Part shown: piece by piece, positions 36,635 to 47,678 of the stretch | Layout of the letters: every line of letters begins with the position of its first letter | How positions within the stretch are numbered: the stretch's first letter is position 1 | Source of the DNA: Tachypleus tridentatus | Lineage: Eukaryota > Arthropoda > Merostomata > Xiphosura > Limulidae | Reading direction: 5' to 3' | Length of the DNA: 64,000 nt | NCBI RefSeq assembly: GCF_004210375.1 | Contig: NC_134834.1 | Coordinates: 143,439,009 to 143,503,008 of the forward strand | Program-made: the position numbers and the translations under genes | Notes under the pieces: model-generated | The model's database searches: none | Told to the model about the DNA's origin: nothing | What the model saw: the letters and a program-made list of their open reading frames with translations, nothing else

Positions 36635-38439
36635 TTGTTAACATTCATATTATGCTTTATTTTAAAGGAATGAGAAGGAACTATTTAGCCTATCAAGTTA
36701 ACTTATTACTATCTTATTCTAAACTACATGTATAAACTCCTAAATAATCTCAACTTCTTCAGTGTTGCAGCTTCTATGACAGCTGAAATAGAACCTGGTG
36801 ATTAATTCATTTAACTGATATAATTACCTGTTTACATAGATTACACAGATTAGTATTGCATATAATAATTAATTGAAGTTACTGTTAACTAATGTTATGA
36901 AAATAATGAACTTATTGCAAGTAATATTTCTCATTGTTTTCAATTCAGATTATTCAAGTTAATGGATTCATGTATCAACTTACAAAAATAGTCATCTAAT
37001 AAAAATTAATCTTCCTATTTATTACTTCGTATAGTTGTTTTAACCATTTATATATCATTAGAATAATCAATTAATGAACTAGATAAATAGTTTATTAGTA
37101 AATTCTACTAGTTCTTCAGCTCTAATCTGAAGGTAAACTAGAGTGTTATTTCATAAGTCGCTTACTCTGTTAAAGAAGTAACACTACCTAACTAGAGATG
37201 TAACTGAGATTTCCTTATGTTAAACTTGTGTTCTAGACTTACTGTTTGCAAATGTTTTTAAAATATCTATTTATATCAGTACCAAATGTTTAACAAATTC
37301 GAAAACCTCAGTCATGTCCATTGAAGCTCTCTTTTCAGTCAAAATATTTCAAGTTATTTCAAATTGTCACTATATGATAGCTCCTTGAAACCAATAGTCA
37401 CTCTGGTAACTAATTTCTGGAATATATCCAACAAATCAACTCAAGTTAAATAAAGTCACTAAAACTAAGCACACTTATTCCAAACGAGGTTATAACCTTT
37501 TGCAACATGTACTCAGTTTTCTAAACTAGTTAAATCATGTTTATGGATACCAAGTTTCTTGATAAAACATTATACTGTTTTTATCTCCATTATCTGGACA
37601 ATAGATATAGAGGTAGTCATAATTTGTTGTTTTTTTTTTAATTTATTTCCACACACAAGTAATAAGAGAAGATCAGAAACCCGAATTATATTGGTGTGAG
37701 AAGTTGATGTAAATCTTAGCTCTGGCTTGTATGATTCTCACTATAAAAAGCTTAAATTTCAAATCAAGTTGTATGTGTGTCTATATATGAACATTGATCC
37801 AATTTTTTTCTCCCCTGCTACAGTCATTTAGTTACCACTTAATTGCTCTTGGTGATATCTGTCTCATGATGCTTTCATCCTACATCAGTTTTCTCTCAAT
37901 TTTGGTACTGTATTTAAACATATTCTTCAGATAATATTGTCAATTTTTCTTTAAAAAATTTACTAACAGGTTTTTCTTGTATGACTGCTTGAGATACTTT
38001 GAGAGTTCATCATGTTTCCTATTTGAGTTTGTAAAATTAAAGAAAATGCTTGTTAGTAAACCAATTTACAGCATGCATTCCTGGAGTAATTAAGTTGCAA
38101 TAGAGGCAAATAAGGTCTTTCCTATCCCAACTCTGATATTTGTGTTGCTAATGAATCGAGAGGGAGTCACTTTTTGGTTTAGGTTGTTTATGACCTTATC
38201 CATAGTGAGATAGAGGCATACATTTGATCTAGTGGTGTTTCTCTGGACATTAGGGAGAGAATTTAGATTTGCTTTTTTCCAGCACCTTCCTTTACTCTTT
38301 TGGTTTCTCATGAGGTAAATATGGATGAGCAACCAAAGCAGGATTTTTTATCAGAGCCAAGGCATCTCTTCTTACTCCCACTGCTATATATCATCCACCT
38401 GGGTATATTTTGTTATGTATCATAGTTGAGCTCAGCCTA
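36635..38439. other. Possible intronic DNA, no feature seen
   Basis: AT-rich, CpG-poor, no repeat recognised. Confidence 0.45.
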
Positions 38440-39000
38440 CTACCATTCAGCTCCATGTTGTGAAACAGGCAGTCCATCTCATACTCTTGTCTCCTTCTCA
38501 CATGGTTCTTTACCTTTTGGGAATATGGACATCACTCAAATCCTTTGTTCATTTAGGACAAGCACATATAAGATCTAATTAGTAGTCAATATATCATGAA
38601 CAGCAATATATTAGATTCCCCAGTTTATTGAGGATCAACATCTATCTCAAGTGGTGGTTATATAAGAGCAGTACTATGATCAATATTTTTCTGCTGCTAC
38701 CGTTTCTAGAGATCCATCTTTTTATAGATACCTTGTTTCAGGGATGGGTTGCATATCTGAACAGTCAGATATTCCATGGCTGATGGATGGATAAAAAGGC
38801 TTCCCTTCACATCAGTCTTTTAGAACTTCTTGCGGTTAAAAGTAATGTCTCAAGGACTAATTATTGAGGGTTACAGTAGTTGTAATGCTTCATACTCTGA
38901 TAATATTAAGGTGATATCTTAAGGTGGCATTCAGTCTAGATCTTTGTTTTTGAAGCTTGGGTCTTCAAATAATTGGCAAATTCCTATCATCTGTCTGATT
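38440..39000 (+). pseudogene. DIRS-like retroelement RT-RNase H remnant
   Basis: One plus-strand frame from 38505 for about 350 bp, with only a TAG TAG pair and one TGA, reads LLGIWTSLKSFVHLGQAHIR, then LLRINIYLKWWLYKSS, then FQGWVAYLNSQIF and KASLHISLLELLAVKS. After a frameshift come SDNIKV and GGIQSRSLFLK. The order and motifs (LLG...PLG.. ; LKWWL ; GWGAHL-like ; LHI..LEL.AV ; SDN..GG..S..L) are those of the RT-connection-RNase H region of DIRS-order tyrosine-recombinase retrotransposons. The recombinase was not found. Family match is by recall of conserved motifs; the copy is old and inactive. Confidence 0.6.
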
Positions 39001-40491
39001 AGATGTAACTGTTGTCATTTTAAAACTTTCTATCTTTAAATTTCCTAATTGTCCATACAGATTTGACCAATGCACCATCTTATACTTTTACTTCAACCTT
39101 CTGTTAACCCAATGGTACAATCCCAAAGGGGTCCACATATTTACCCCTAAACTTCTGTTTTATTAAGGTTGTTTAAAAAATAAGTTGCCATTTTTTTATG
39201 GATGTCAGGGTAAGGAATGATTTATTTGGAATGACCACCTGTTATCTCTTCATGTTGTATGTTTGTTTTTAATTGTACTATTTCAGTTAAATGCAAAATA
39301 ATGTGTTTGAAGTTTTATACATGGCATCTTTCAGTATTTGTTACTCACACCATAGCTACAGTATGTAGAAATGTAACTCCAGTTTATATACAAATGAAAT
39401 TCACATATGCAAGGCTTATAAAAGTTTGTCTTGTTACTTTTGTAGTTAGAAAGTAATATTGTGTAAAATTACCATATTGCCAAACAATGTTTTTTGTTTT
39501 GTGTGTGTATGTAGCTTTGTAATTCTCAATAAACAAAATTTCTTATTTGGTGGATAAAATGTTTGATCTTATTTATCTGTCAGAAAATTAAGCCATTTCT
39601 TGACACTGGTGATAGATTAAAAACAACTACATGGATTGTTGCAAGTTACCAACAGGAATAAAACTAATACAGATGATTAACAAGGATTATGGACTTTGGC
39701 AATAGAAATATTTTAAGAAAGATCCTGTCTTAAGAAGGTTTAAGCTTTGCCCATTGAAAGTTGACAGAAAAGTATTTTGACATGGCTAGATTAATTTGTT
39801 TTTGTTTGCCTGAAGTATATATGTGAAACAACAGTTCTGTTACAGGTAAGACGTGATCTTCTAAGCAATGCTATACTATAGACATTTTGTTGTTTCAAAA
39901 TAAAATAAAAAATTAAAACTGGAAAATTATAATATGCTTATTGATTTAAAATGTTATATTATGGATCAGCTAATTTAAAAGCATGTGCTGAAAAAACTTG
40001 TATATCTGTATTCCCAAAAATATTCTTAATCCCCTTATTAATTTTTATTATAAGTATTGTAGTTATTTGTTTTGATATAGAGTGGGTACATGAAATTTTA
40101 GTAATCGTGATAAATGCTTGAGAAATTTTGAAATAATTGTGAGACCTTATGCTGAAAATATGTTGGAAACATTTAACCTGAGTTATTAATGGTTGTTTGT
40201 GCTGATACTATTGTACATTATGTTTAATGTTGGTCACAAATTGTTAATGGTTGGTTATGCTGATATTGTCATGGATGTTACTTAACCTTAAGATTGTTTT
40301 TTCAATATATGCAATTTTCAATCAAATAATGTGTAAATATTTATAATAATACAAGTCAGAGATATTTTCAAAGCTACATTCTGCAAATCAGAACATTTTA
40401 TTACTGTGTCACTGGTGAGTGTAAGTTTCATACATTTATGTGATATACGCATGTATGAAGACTGAAAAACAGCCTTTCTTTCTTACCTTGC
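39001..40491 (+). other. Probable VMA21 intron sequence
   Basis: Ends in the pyrimidine tract and AG acceptor used by the VMA21 exon. AT-rich and CpG-poor, with no repeat recognised. Confidence 0.5.
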
Positions 40492-40493
40492 AG

Positions 40494-40774
40494 TGAACTA
40501 CACTAGTGATCCAATCACCATGGCAAAATTTGCCAAAACCAGTCCACTGAAAGCTCTGCTCTTCTATAGCATCTTGATGATCACCTTACCAGTTGCAGCT
40601 TTCTTCTGCACACAGGCTTTAATATTCCAACTGTTTGGAATTCCTCCAGGTGAAGGGTATCTATATGCCACAGCTGTGAGTGTCATTGTTATCCATGTCA
40701 TTCTAGGCCTTTTTGTGTATGAAGCATTTACTGAAGATGATAGGACTTCAGTAGTAATTCAGAAAGAAGATTAA
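40494..40774 (+). CDS. VMA21: VMA21, V-ATPase assembly integral membrane protein (terminal coding exon)
   Basis: VMA21 is a small ER membrane chaperone that helps assemble the V0 sector of the vacuolar H+-ATPase. The exon follows a pyrimidine-rich tract and an AG acceptor (40492-40493) and runs to a TAA at 40772. It encodes two membrane segments: TM1 around 'ALLFYSILMITLPVAAFF' and TM2 around 'YATAVSVIVIHVILGLFVY', separated by a short loop containing GIPPGEGYLY. The tail ends QKED; yeast ends KKED and human GKQD, so the lysine at position -3 of the ER-retrieval tail is kept. If the acceptor is used, the first codon is split after its first base. An in-frame ATG at 40520 sits in a strong context (CACCATGG) and would give an 84-residue protein, close to the short yeast form, so upstream exon(s) may be short-coding or noncoding. 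I could not find exon 1. The human gene has an extra intron in this stretch. Identity is from recall of family sequences. Confidence 0.9.
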
Positions 40775-42926
40775 TTATTTCTACATAAACTGAAGTTTCT
40801 TTCACTTATAAAATCCATTCTTCATTGTTTCCATAATTAAAGACTTTTCATCAGTTCTGACAGAAAATAAGCAAATTTAATAAATGATGTAATGAGATTA
40901 TGGAAAAATGAAACAGAGCAAGTTATCCAATTTGGAGTTGCTCTCTAACAAGCAAGTGTTATCCTAAAACATAGGACTATAAAAGATTGAAATATTTTGC
41001 AAATGGTGAACATTCCATGTACATGTAATTGTGCAAAATGTTTATCTGATTTTGCAATGTTTTAAAACCCTATGTTGATCTGCTTAACCCCATGTTTTTA
41101 CAGTATATCTGGATTGAGTTAGATTATCTCTACTGTTTCTTAAGGTGTTAAAGTGGTGATTATAAAGCTAGCAAAATTTGTTGAACATAGTCTTATCTGT
41201 TAAAAACTGCATATTTCAGTGATTTTTTTTAATGCTTTGTAAAGTACTCGCTACAGTATGGAAATTTTATACTTTTCTAAAAGTATTTCTCAATCTGCTG
41301 ATAAAGAATTATTGACTAATTATTGTTACCTTATATGTGCCAAGGTTATGAAAAACCTCTAACCTAAATTACAGGCAATTTAATCACTTGTTTTTGCCTG
41401 TAACGGTAAAAGGAGACAATATTCATGTGATGCCATATGCTTAAAAATTAAATATAATGAAATAGGTGAAGGTTTACGCTATACCACGTTGTGTTTTATT
41501 AGAATACTGTACAATATATGTACACTGTGGAACATATCCCCATAAATTATGTAATGTTATAGTTTTATTTTATTTTCAAAAGCTTTGCAAAGTTTGAAAG
41601 TAGGCAGGTTATATCTTTTTATATTGTAAGATGTTCTTAAGAAAAACATTAGTTGACTTAAAGAAAAATTTTATCTTTGGAAATTTACTTTTAAATGTTA
41701 TCAAAACTTTAAACATCCTCTTCATGTAGTTTAAAATAACCTTGAGCCCATTGTGTCCACATATTGTCAATCTTTAAAGAATTCAGTCATTACATAACTT
41801 TAAAATAACCAGTACTGTTATAATATGGATATAATTTCAAGCTATAATGAATTATCAAGGGAGAAAAATAGAGCTGAAAGATTAGTAAAGTATGCTAATT
41901 AGTTGATTATATTCAACTAATTTATTATTATCATAAGATGAAGGAAAAATAGCCTTAAAAATTAGGTTTCAGTTCCCTTGGTAGTAAAGATACAGATAAT
42001 GTTTTGTAACCTTCCTGTTAAACAAATATAAGGTCAATATTTTGAATACTTAGGTAGCTAGCATAGTCTAAATATTATTCAAACATAATAATGAAAAAAA
42101 ATCATATTAGCAGTTTTTCAGTTACTGGATTAATTAGAACCATTAATTTCAATTAAATTATTATTATCTTCATAGTAATCAGTTAGCCATACTTTCTTTC
42201 TGAATGGTTGATAATAATGAGAAATAGCTGTATTGATTAGTTTAGTATCTTCATGACATTAATTGGAAAAACTAGTTCATTATTTTTGTGGCAATGTTTT
42301 AACCATAATCTTGAGTTAATCAGTTGTTTTATATACTAACATTGAGTGGTGATTAGATAATTGATAAGCCAGTTTTATTGCACAGCTACAAGAAGAAAAA
42401 GAGAAATTTCTTACTATTGCTGAGAAATTCATACTAGCAATCAAATTTTTCTTTATTATTACTGTTGAATCATCTCAACTGTTTTATATTAAGTCATTGG
42501 TAAGATATAAAGAGAACTGTAAGTGGTTAAAACATTAAAATGTGAGAAATAAATACATGCACTGTTTGGCAAACTGTTACATTGTAGTGTTAATAATTGA
42601 GAACAAGCCTATGTAGTTTCTGTAACAGCTGTTACAATATCAGCCATACTGGTCCTAAACATCTACTTAATGAAATTAAACAATGGTTAAGTACACGAGT
42701 AGTAACTACAGTTATTACTCAAAACAGAAGAATGTTTCTAGAGAAGGAAAGCATGCACTGAAAGACTTAATCAAATCCTCTTCTTCCATTTTGTTGTTTT
42801 GCTTCAAGATTGATGTATCTCATGTTTATCACATATAGGCTTAGCATTCTTTTGTATATAGTCTACTATGTGTAATGTCTAAGTTATCATTCACAAACTA
42901 TTAATTATGAAAATATTTTAATAAAG
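40775..42926 (+). other. VMA21 3' UTR and downstream AT-rich DNA
   Basis: Candidate poly(A) signals follow the VMA21 stop: ATTAAA at 40836-40841 and AATAAA at 40879-40884. Which one is used, and how long the 3' UTR is, cannot be read from sequence. The rest is AT-rich, with very few CpG and no recognisable repeat or coding sequence. Confidence 0.4.
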
Positions 42927-43084
42927 TAAGTGTAATCAAAATTGGCAGTATTGTTCACATTACCAGTATTCTATTTAGGCTGTTGGCAGAGGGTGAAAAA
43001 ATAAATAAGTGTAATCAAAATTGGCAGTATTGTTCACATTACCAGTATTCTATTTAGGCTGTTGGCAGAGGGTGAAAAAATAAA
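42927..43084 (+). repeat. Perfect 79-bp tandem duplication
   Basis: Two adjacent copies (42927-43005 and 43006-43084) of a unit starting TAAGTGTAATCAAAATTGG are identical. It lies in the CpG-poor gene block and has no mobile-element signature. Confidence 0.95.
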
Positions 43085-45350
43085 GCTAGGAGATATTTTC
43101 ATGGAAAAATTGAGTTTATGTATTATACATGTGTGTGTGTGTGCTTAACTCTGGATAAAAATTTCTCTGTGATATACCCAGCACATTTTTCCCTTTGTGG
43201 AATGCTTGAAGGCAAGATGATGTAATGAAAGAAGGCATTTTTTTTTAGCCTGCAATCATATCTGCCTCGCAGTAACTTTCAGTCTAAACAAGCCAGCCTT
43301 TCGAATATTCATGATGCTTTATACATTATCACTTTCCATTGTTCCTGAACATTCCTATCATGTAGCACCATGGATTATAATACAACAAATTTTAAAATAT
43401 TTTGTTTATAAAAATGTTATTCCAGACCATTCTTACGTTGCTATAACCCCCAATGCGATGATCATAGGACACTGGCATTTTATCACTTAATTTTTGTTAT
43501 AATGTTATAGGCTTAGTAGTAAGGGCTAAATACAAGATTTTAATGAGCATAAAATGATAAATTTTATTGAAAGATCTAAGTTGTAAAGTGTTTACAGATT
43601 AATAAGTGTTATTCAAAAACAAATGACTATATGAAAAGATTAATGTGTACTCAGAGATGCCATTATTGGACTAGGTAAGTACAAGACAGAAAGATCTTTC
43701 AAATGAACTTAGGAATTTAAATTTTCTAATTAAAGTCTTGTTTGAATTCCACTGTAATTTTATCAACAATGTATCATTTTTACTACAGGATGGATTCACA
43801 ACACAAACATCTGTCACTCTCAAACTCACTGCTAATGGTTATAGTTCACAACCTACAAAACACTATCCAGAACTTAGTATTATATTATTCACATGAAAAA
43901 ATGGCTCACACATTTATCCTTCTAACCACACCCAAGAGGTGAGCATGCCAATGTTTTTGTTCAAAGAGCATTTGAAAATAACCTCTTGGTAATCAGCTCT
44001 ATGAGTATGCTGAAGACAGCATCTGAGGTTGGTAGCATGCTCTACCCTATAAAAGAAAAGACCTGTCATTATATTGAGCCTCGTTCATGTGTAATTGTTA
44101 ACAGACTTCTAAAATAGGACAAAGTTCTAGTCAGAAACCTTGTATATGTACTCATTGAAGTACCTTCTATAATAGTGGACCTCAAATGAAGTGCAACCCT
44201 TTTTTTTATTATTCTTATTTCTCTTTGACTGCTTTGAGAAGCCTCATTACAAAATAATTGTCACTTCCTTCTGTTTTGAAGCAATACATATACAGATAAC
44301 CACTGAAAGATTTATGATTTTCAGTAGTTATAAACATCTCAAAATAATGAAATAACCAGGTAGCACCATGAATAAAGCCTCTACTGCCAAAATTAGATTT
44401 TTTTTATCAATGTACAAAGATAGTGAAATAACAGGAATACAAAATTTATCCAAATATTTTCCAACAAAGTCTCCATGGAAGATAGAAGGTCTTAGGGCAG
44501 AGGAGAAGTAATTCACTCAGTTATCTCTCAAAAAGTAAGTGGTACATACATAGTTATAGATGAAAGTGTTGGCACTATTCATTTGAAATAATAATATTCA
44601 TTTAGTTTAATAAATATTCATGACCAAACTTCATATTTAACAATGATATATTCATTGAATATATATGCAACATTATTCAGCTTCAATCAGTTTTAGCTAG
44701 TGGCTGAAGGAGATGTTCATCTTACATATTATAAAGGGGAGCACAGGACCTGATTTTGAAGGCATAACAGATCCTGATAAAGTATTACATCTTTTAATTG
44801 ACAGTGTTTCAGTATGACACTTCTCCTTAGTGCCACATACAGACATGTCTCCTTGCAGCAGGTTGGTGGAGCTTTCTATTCCATTCTTGTCTCAGAAATG
44901 CACATCAGTTGTTAAGAAATCCACCATGTATGGAATGTCATTTTCAAGCTCTGGTGACAGATACTTTTGAAATTATACAGTGGTAAACATTTGATATTTT
45001 TTCATCTGATATGTGTTGGTGCATGCATTCATAAGATATTTAAAGTGCACTTCTTCTTCTTCTTCCCCCTTCCTCAGTATGTATGAATTTGAATTGTATT
45101 TGGCAACTTCCATACTGACAATCAGCATCCTTAAACAACTTATCTGCTATATGGAATTGTTTTGTTTTTTTTATGTTTATGGTTCGTGAATCCCCTATTT
45201 GTGTATCCATGTACAATCCAGCTAGAAAAAAACAAAACAAAAAAACAGGATTCCATGTGTAGAACTTTTAGTTTCATGAAGATTACTACAAATATTTCCA
45301 GTAATAATGGAATTATTATATTTTGCTGTGATAACTGTCTCCTGTATAGC
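43085..45350. other. No gene seen
   Basis: CpG-poor AT-rich DNA between the two convergent candidate genes; a TG microsatellite near 43130. Confidence 0.5.
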
Positions 45351-45457
45351 CCCTGACTTAGCAGTAAGTCTACAAGCTAACAACCCTTGAAAAGCTGGTT
45401 TTGAAATTTGTGGAAGTCCATGAAGCCCATTGTGTAGCTTTGTGCTTAAAAACAAAT
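45351..45457 (+). mobile_element. SINE-2 copy, old
   Basis: CTTAGCAGTAAGTCTACAAG head remnant and AAGCCCATTGTGTAGCTTTG 3' domain. Confidence 0.65.
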
Positions 45458-45928
45458 CAGATCAAAGCATTTTGCATGTGGTCAAATTATTCATTTACTC
45501 TGATTTACCAGTGTTTATAATTCTAAATTACATATGTTACATAAAGAAAGTAGTTTTCATCCATATGGAAAAGTCATAAAAAAGTTTCTTTTCTGTGTGT
45601 GTGATTTTATGACATTCCACTTCTTTCATGGTCAATAAACATTTGGAAAGTGTGCAGCTGTATTTTTGGAAAAGTCAGTAAGGAAAGCTTAATAGAGAAG
45701 GGTGAAGTTGTTGATTATTGACTGCATATTATATTGTTATAATATACCAGAAATGCCTTAGAAAGGTTTGATATATTAAAATTCTGGTAGAAGGAGTAAT
45801 AATAAAAATGTTGCTGATTGTCTGGAAAGTTTTGGAGCTGGGAAAATAGAATAGAAAATCACTGAATTACTTTAGTCAGTAAGAAAAGTCCACAAAGTGA
45901 ACAGGGCATCTAAGTAAGAATATAAACC

Positions 45929-46091
45929 TTAGAAGTTGGGCATCAAGTCATTACTGAATATAATGGAGATTTCAATGACTTCCTGAAGAATGTTTGTCAC
46001 TTGGCCTAAACCACCATCATGTATCTCTCGAATCTTAAATTTGTAAGATTGACTTCTACTACTGCTAATGATGACTCGTAAGTCAGTTACC
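45929..46091 (-). CDS. Candidate terminal coding exon of an unidentified minus-strand gene
   Basis: On the minus strand a near-ideal splice acceptor (TTTTTTTTCTAACAG, ending at 46092) opens a frame of about 54 residues that ends in TAA at 45929. It begins in codon phase 2 and reads VTDLRVIISSSRSQ, then YKFKIREIHDGGLGQVTNIL, then QEVIEISIIFSNDLMPNF. The mixed-polarity, low-repeat composition looks like the C-terminus of a real protein rather than chance AT-rich translation, and no mobile element overlaps it. I do not recognise the family. It lies in the CpG-poor block with VMA21 and would be convergent with it, about 5 kb away. Upstream exons should lie at higher coordinates, possibly beyond the repeats. 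I saw no clear AATAAA on the minus strand just below the stop, which weakens the call. Confidence 0.45.
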
Positions 46092-46484
46092 CTGTTAGAA
46101 AAAAAATGCACTTATTTTAACTTGCATATTTACTGTCTGTTTTTTTTTTTTTTTTTGTAAACTTGTGTTTGCTTTATCCAGTTATGTTCAGAATATAGCA
46201 CAGCAAAAGCTGGAGACTTCATTCAGATTGTCCTGTAAACTTCAAAACGATTATCTTCATAAATGTTATTCATCATTCAATACCATCAAGAGCTATTATC
46301 TTGGATGCACTTGTATAAAATATTTCTGCATGCCACGCCCCTGGAAGGAACCTTTCACACCTTCTGATATCTGTGATGTAACTGTCATTAGGTTACAGCT
46401 CTCTGCCAATAGAAGAGAGAGAGATCCTTAATACACATTAATCCCCATGAACATTGGAAAATACGTTCAAACGTATTTTTGAGT

Positions 46485-46743
46485 AATTGTTTGTTTTGAA
46501 TTTCGCGCAAAGTTAGATGAGGGTTATCTGCACTAGCCGTCCTTAATTTAACAGTGTAAGACTAGGAAGAAGGCAGCTAGTCATCACCGCCAACTTTTGG
46601 GCTACTTTTACCAACGAATAATGGATTGACCGTAAAACTATAACGCCCCCACAGTTGAAAGGGCGAGCAGGTTTGGTGTGACGGGAATTCGAACCCGCGA
46701 CCGTCAAATGACGTGTGCCTTAACCACCTGGCCATGCCGAGCC
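46485..46743 (-). mobile_element. SINE-1 copy
   Basis: Near full length in minus orientation with small core deletions. It is the first SINE-1 copy after an 11-kb stretch without one. Confidence 0.94.
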
Positions 46744-47034
46744 TTTTGGGTAGTTACCGAAAGATTTTTACTTATTATTTTAATATTTTATTACAAGTCG
46801 TCGCCGAGTTTTCCTCAATTTTCATTATTTTGAGAAAAGGTGTCAAATTTTCAGTTACAAGTTTGGTTCTCATGATCTTCAATTTTATTTGTTTATTTTA
46901 GTCAAACTTGTGATTTTGAAATGTGTCATTTTCCGTGATAAGGTTCCTTCGATAACGTCGTTGACCCAGTGACTTAGTATGATACGTAACATCGTTCACG
47001 TGTAGCTTTTCATAATTAGGTGCCCTCTATGTGC

Positions 47035-47325
47035 GGGCCCGGCATGGCTAGGTGGGTTAAGGTGTGCGCTTCGTAATCTGAGGGTCACGGGTTCGCGCCC
47101 GAGTCGTGCCAAACATGCTCGCCCTTTCAGCCGTGGGGCGTTATAATGTGACGGTCAATCCCACTATTCGTTGGTAAAGAGTAGCCCAAGAGTTGGCGGT
47201 GGGTGGTGATGACTAGCTGCCTTCCCTCTAGTCTTACACTGCTAAATTAGGGACGGCTAGCACAGATAGCCCTCGAGTAGCTTTGTGCAAAATTCCCAAA
47301 AAACAACAACAAAAAAAAAACAACA
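47035..47325 (+). mobile_element. SINE-1 copy
   Basis: Full length; 3' domain AGCACAGATAGCCC ... TTTGTGC, with an A-rich tail. Confidence 0.95.
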
Positions 47326-47389
47326 GCTATCGTTATGCTTCACCATGTACTCTAACAGTTTATAAATCTCACTTTCAACTAGTGCGAGG

Positions 47390-47671
47390 CCCGGCATGGC
47401 CAAGCGTGTTAGGGCGTGCGACTCGTAATCTGAGGGTCGCGGGTTCGCATCCCCCATCGCGCCAAACATGCTCGCCCTTTCAGCCGTGCGGGCGTTATAT
47501 GTTACAGTCAATCCCACTATTCGCTGGTAAAAGAGTAGCCTGAGAGTTGGCGGTGAGTAGTGATGACCAGCTATCTCCCTTCTAGTCTTACACTGCTAAC
47601 GCAAGGACGGCTAGCACAGATAGCCCTCGAGTAGCTTTGTGCGATATTCAAAACAAAAACAAATCAACAAC
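47390..47671 (+). mobile_element. SINE-1 copy
   Basis: Full length, 65 bp downstream of the previous copy and in the same orientation. A 7-bp duplication TGCGAGG (47383-47389, 47672-47678) is likely. Confidence 0.94.
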
Positions 47672-47678
47672 TGCGAGG

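Noticed and set aside
46165-46431. 88-codon plus-strand frame after a poly-T tract and CAG
   Set aside because: Acceptor-like context is attractive, but the peptide shows no conserved character and starts within the first intron-side sequence of the opposite-strand exon; not supported enough.
47257-47543. Open frames on both strands
   Set aside because: They are translations of SINE-1 copies; the same peptides recur at other SINE-1 loci.
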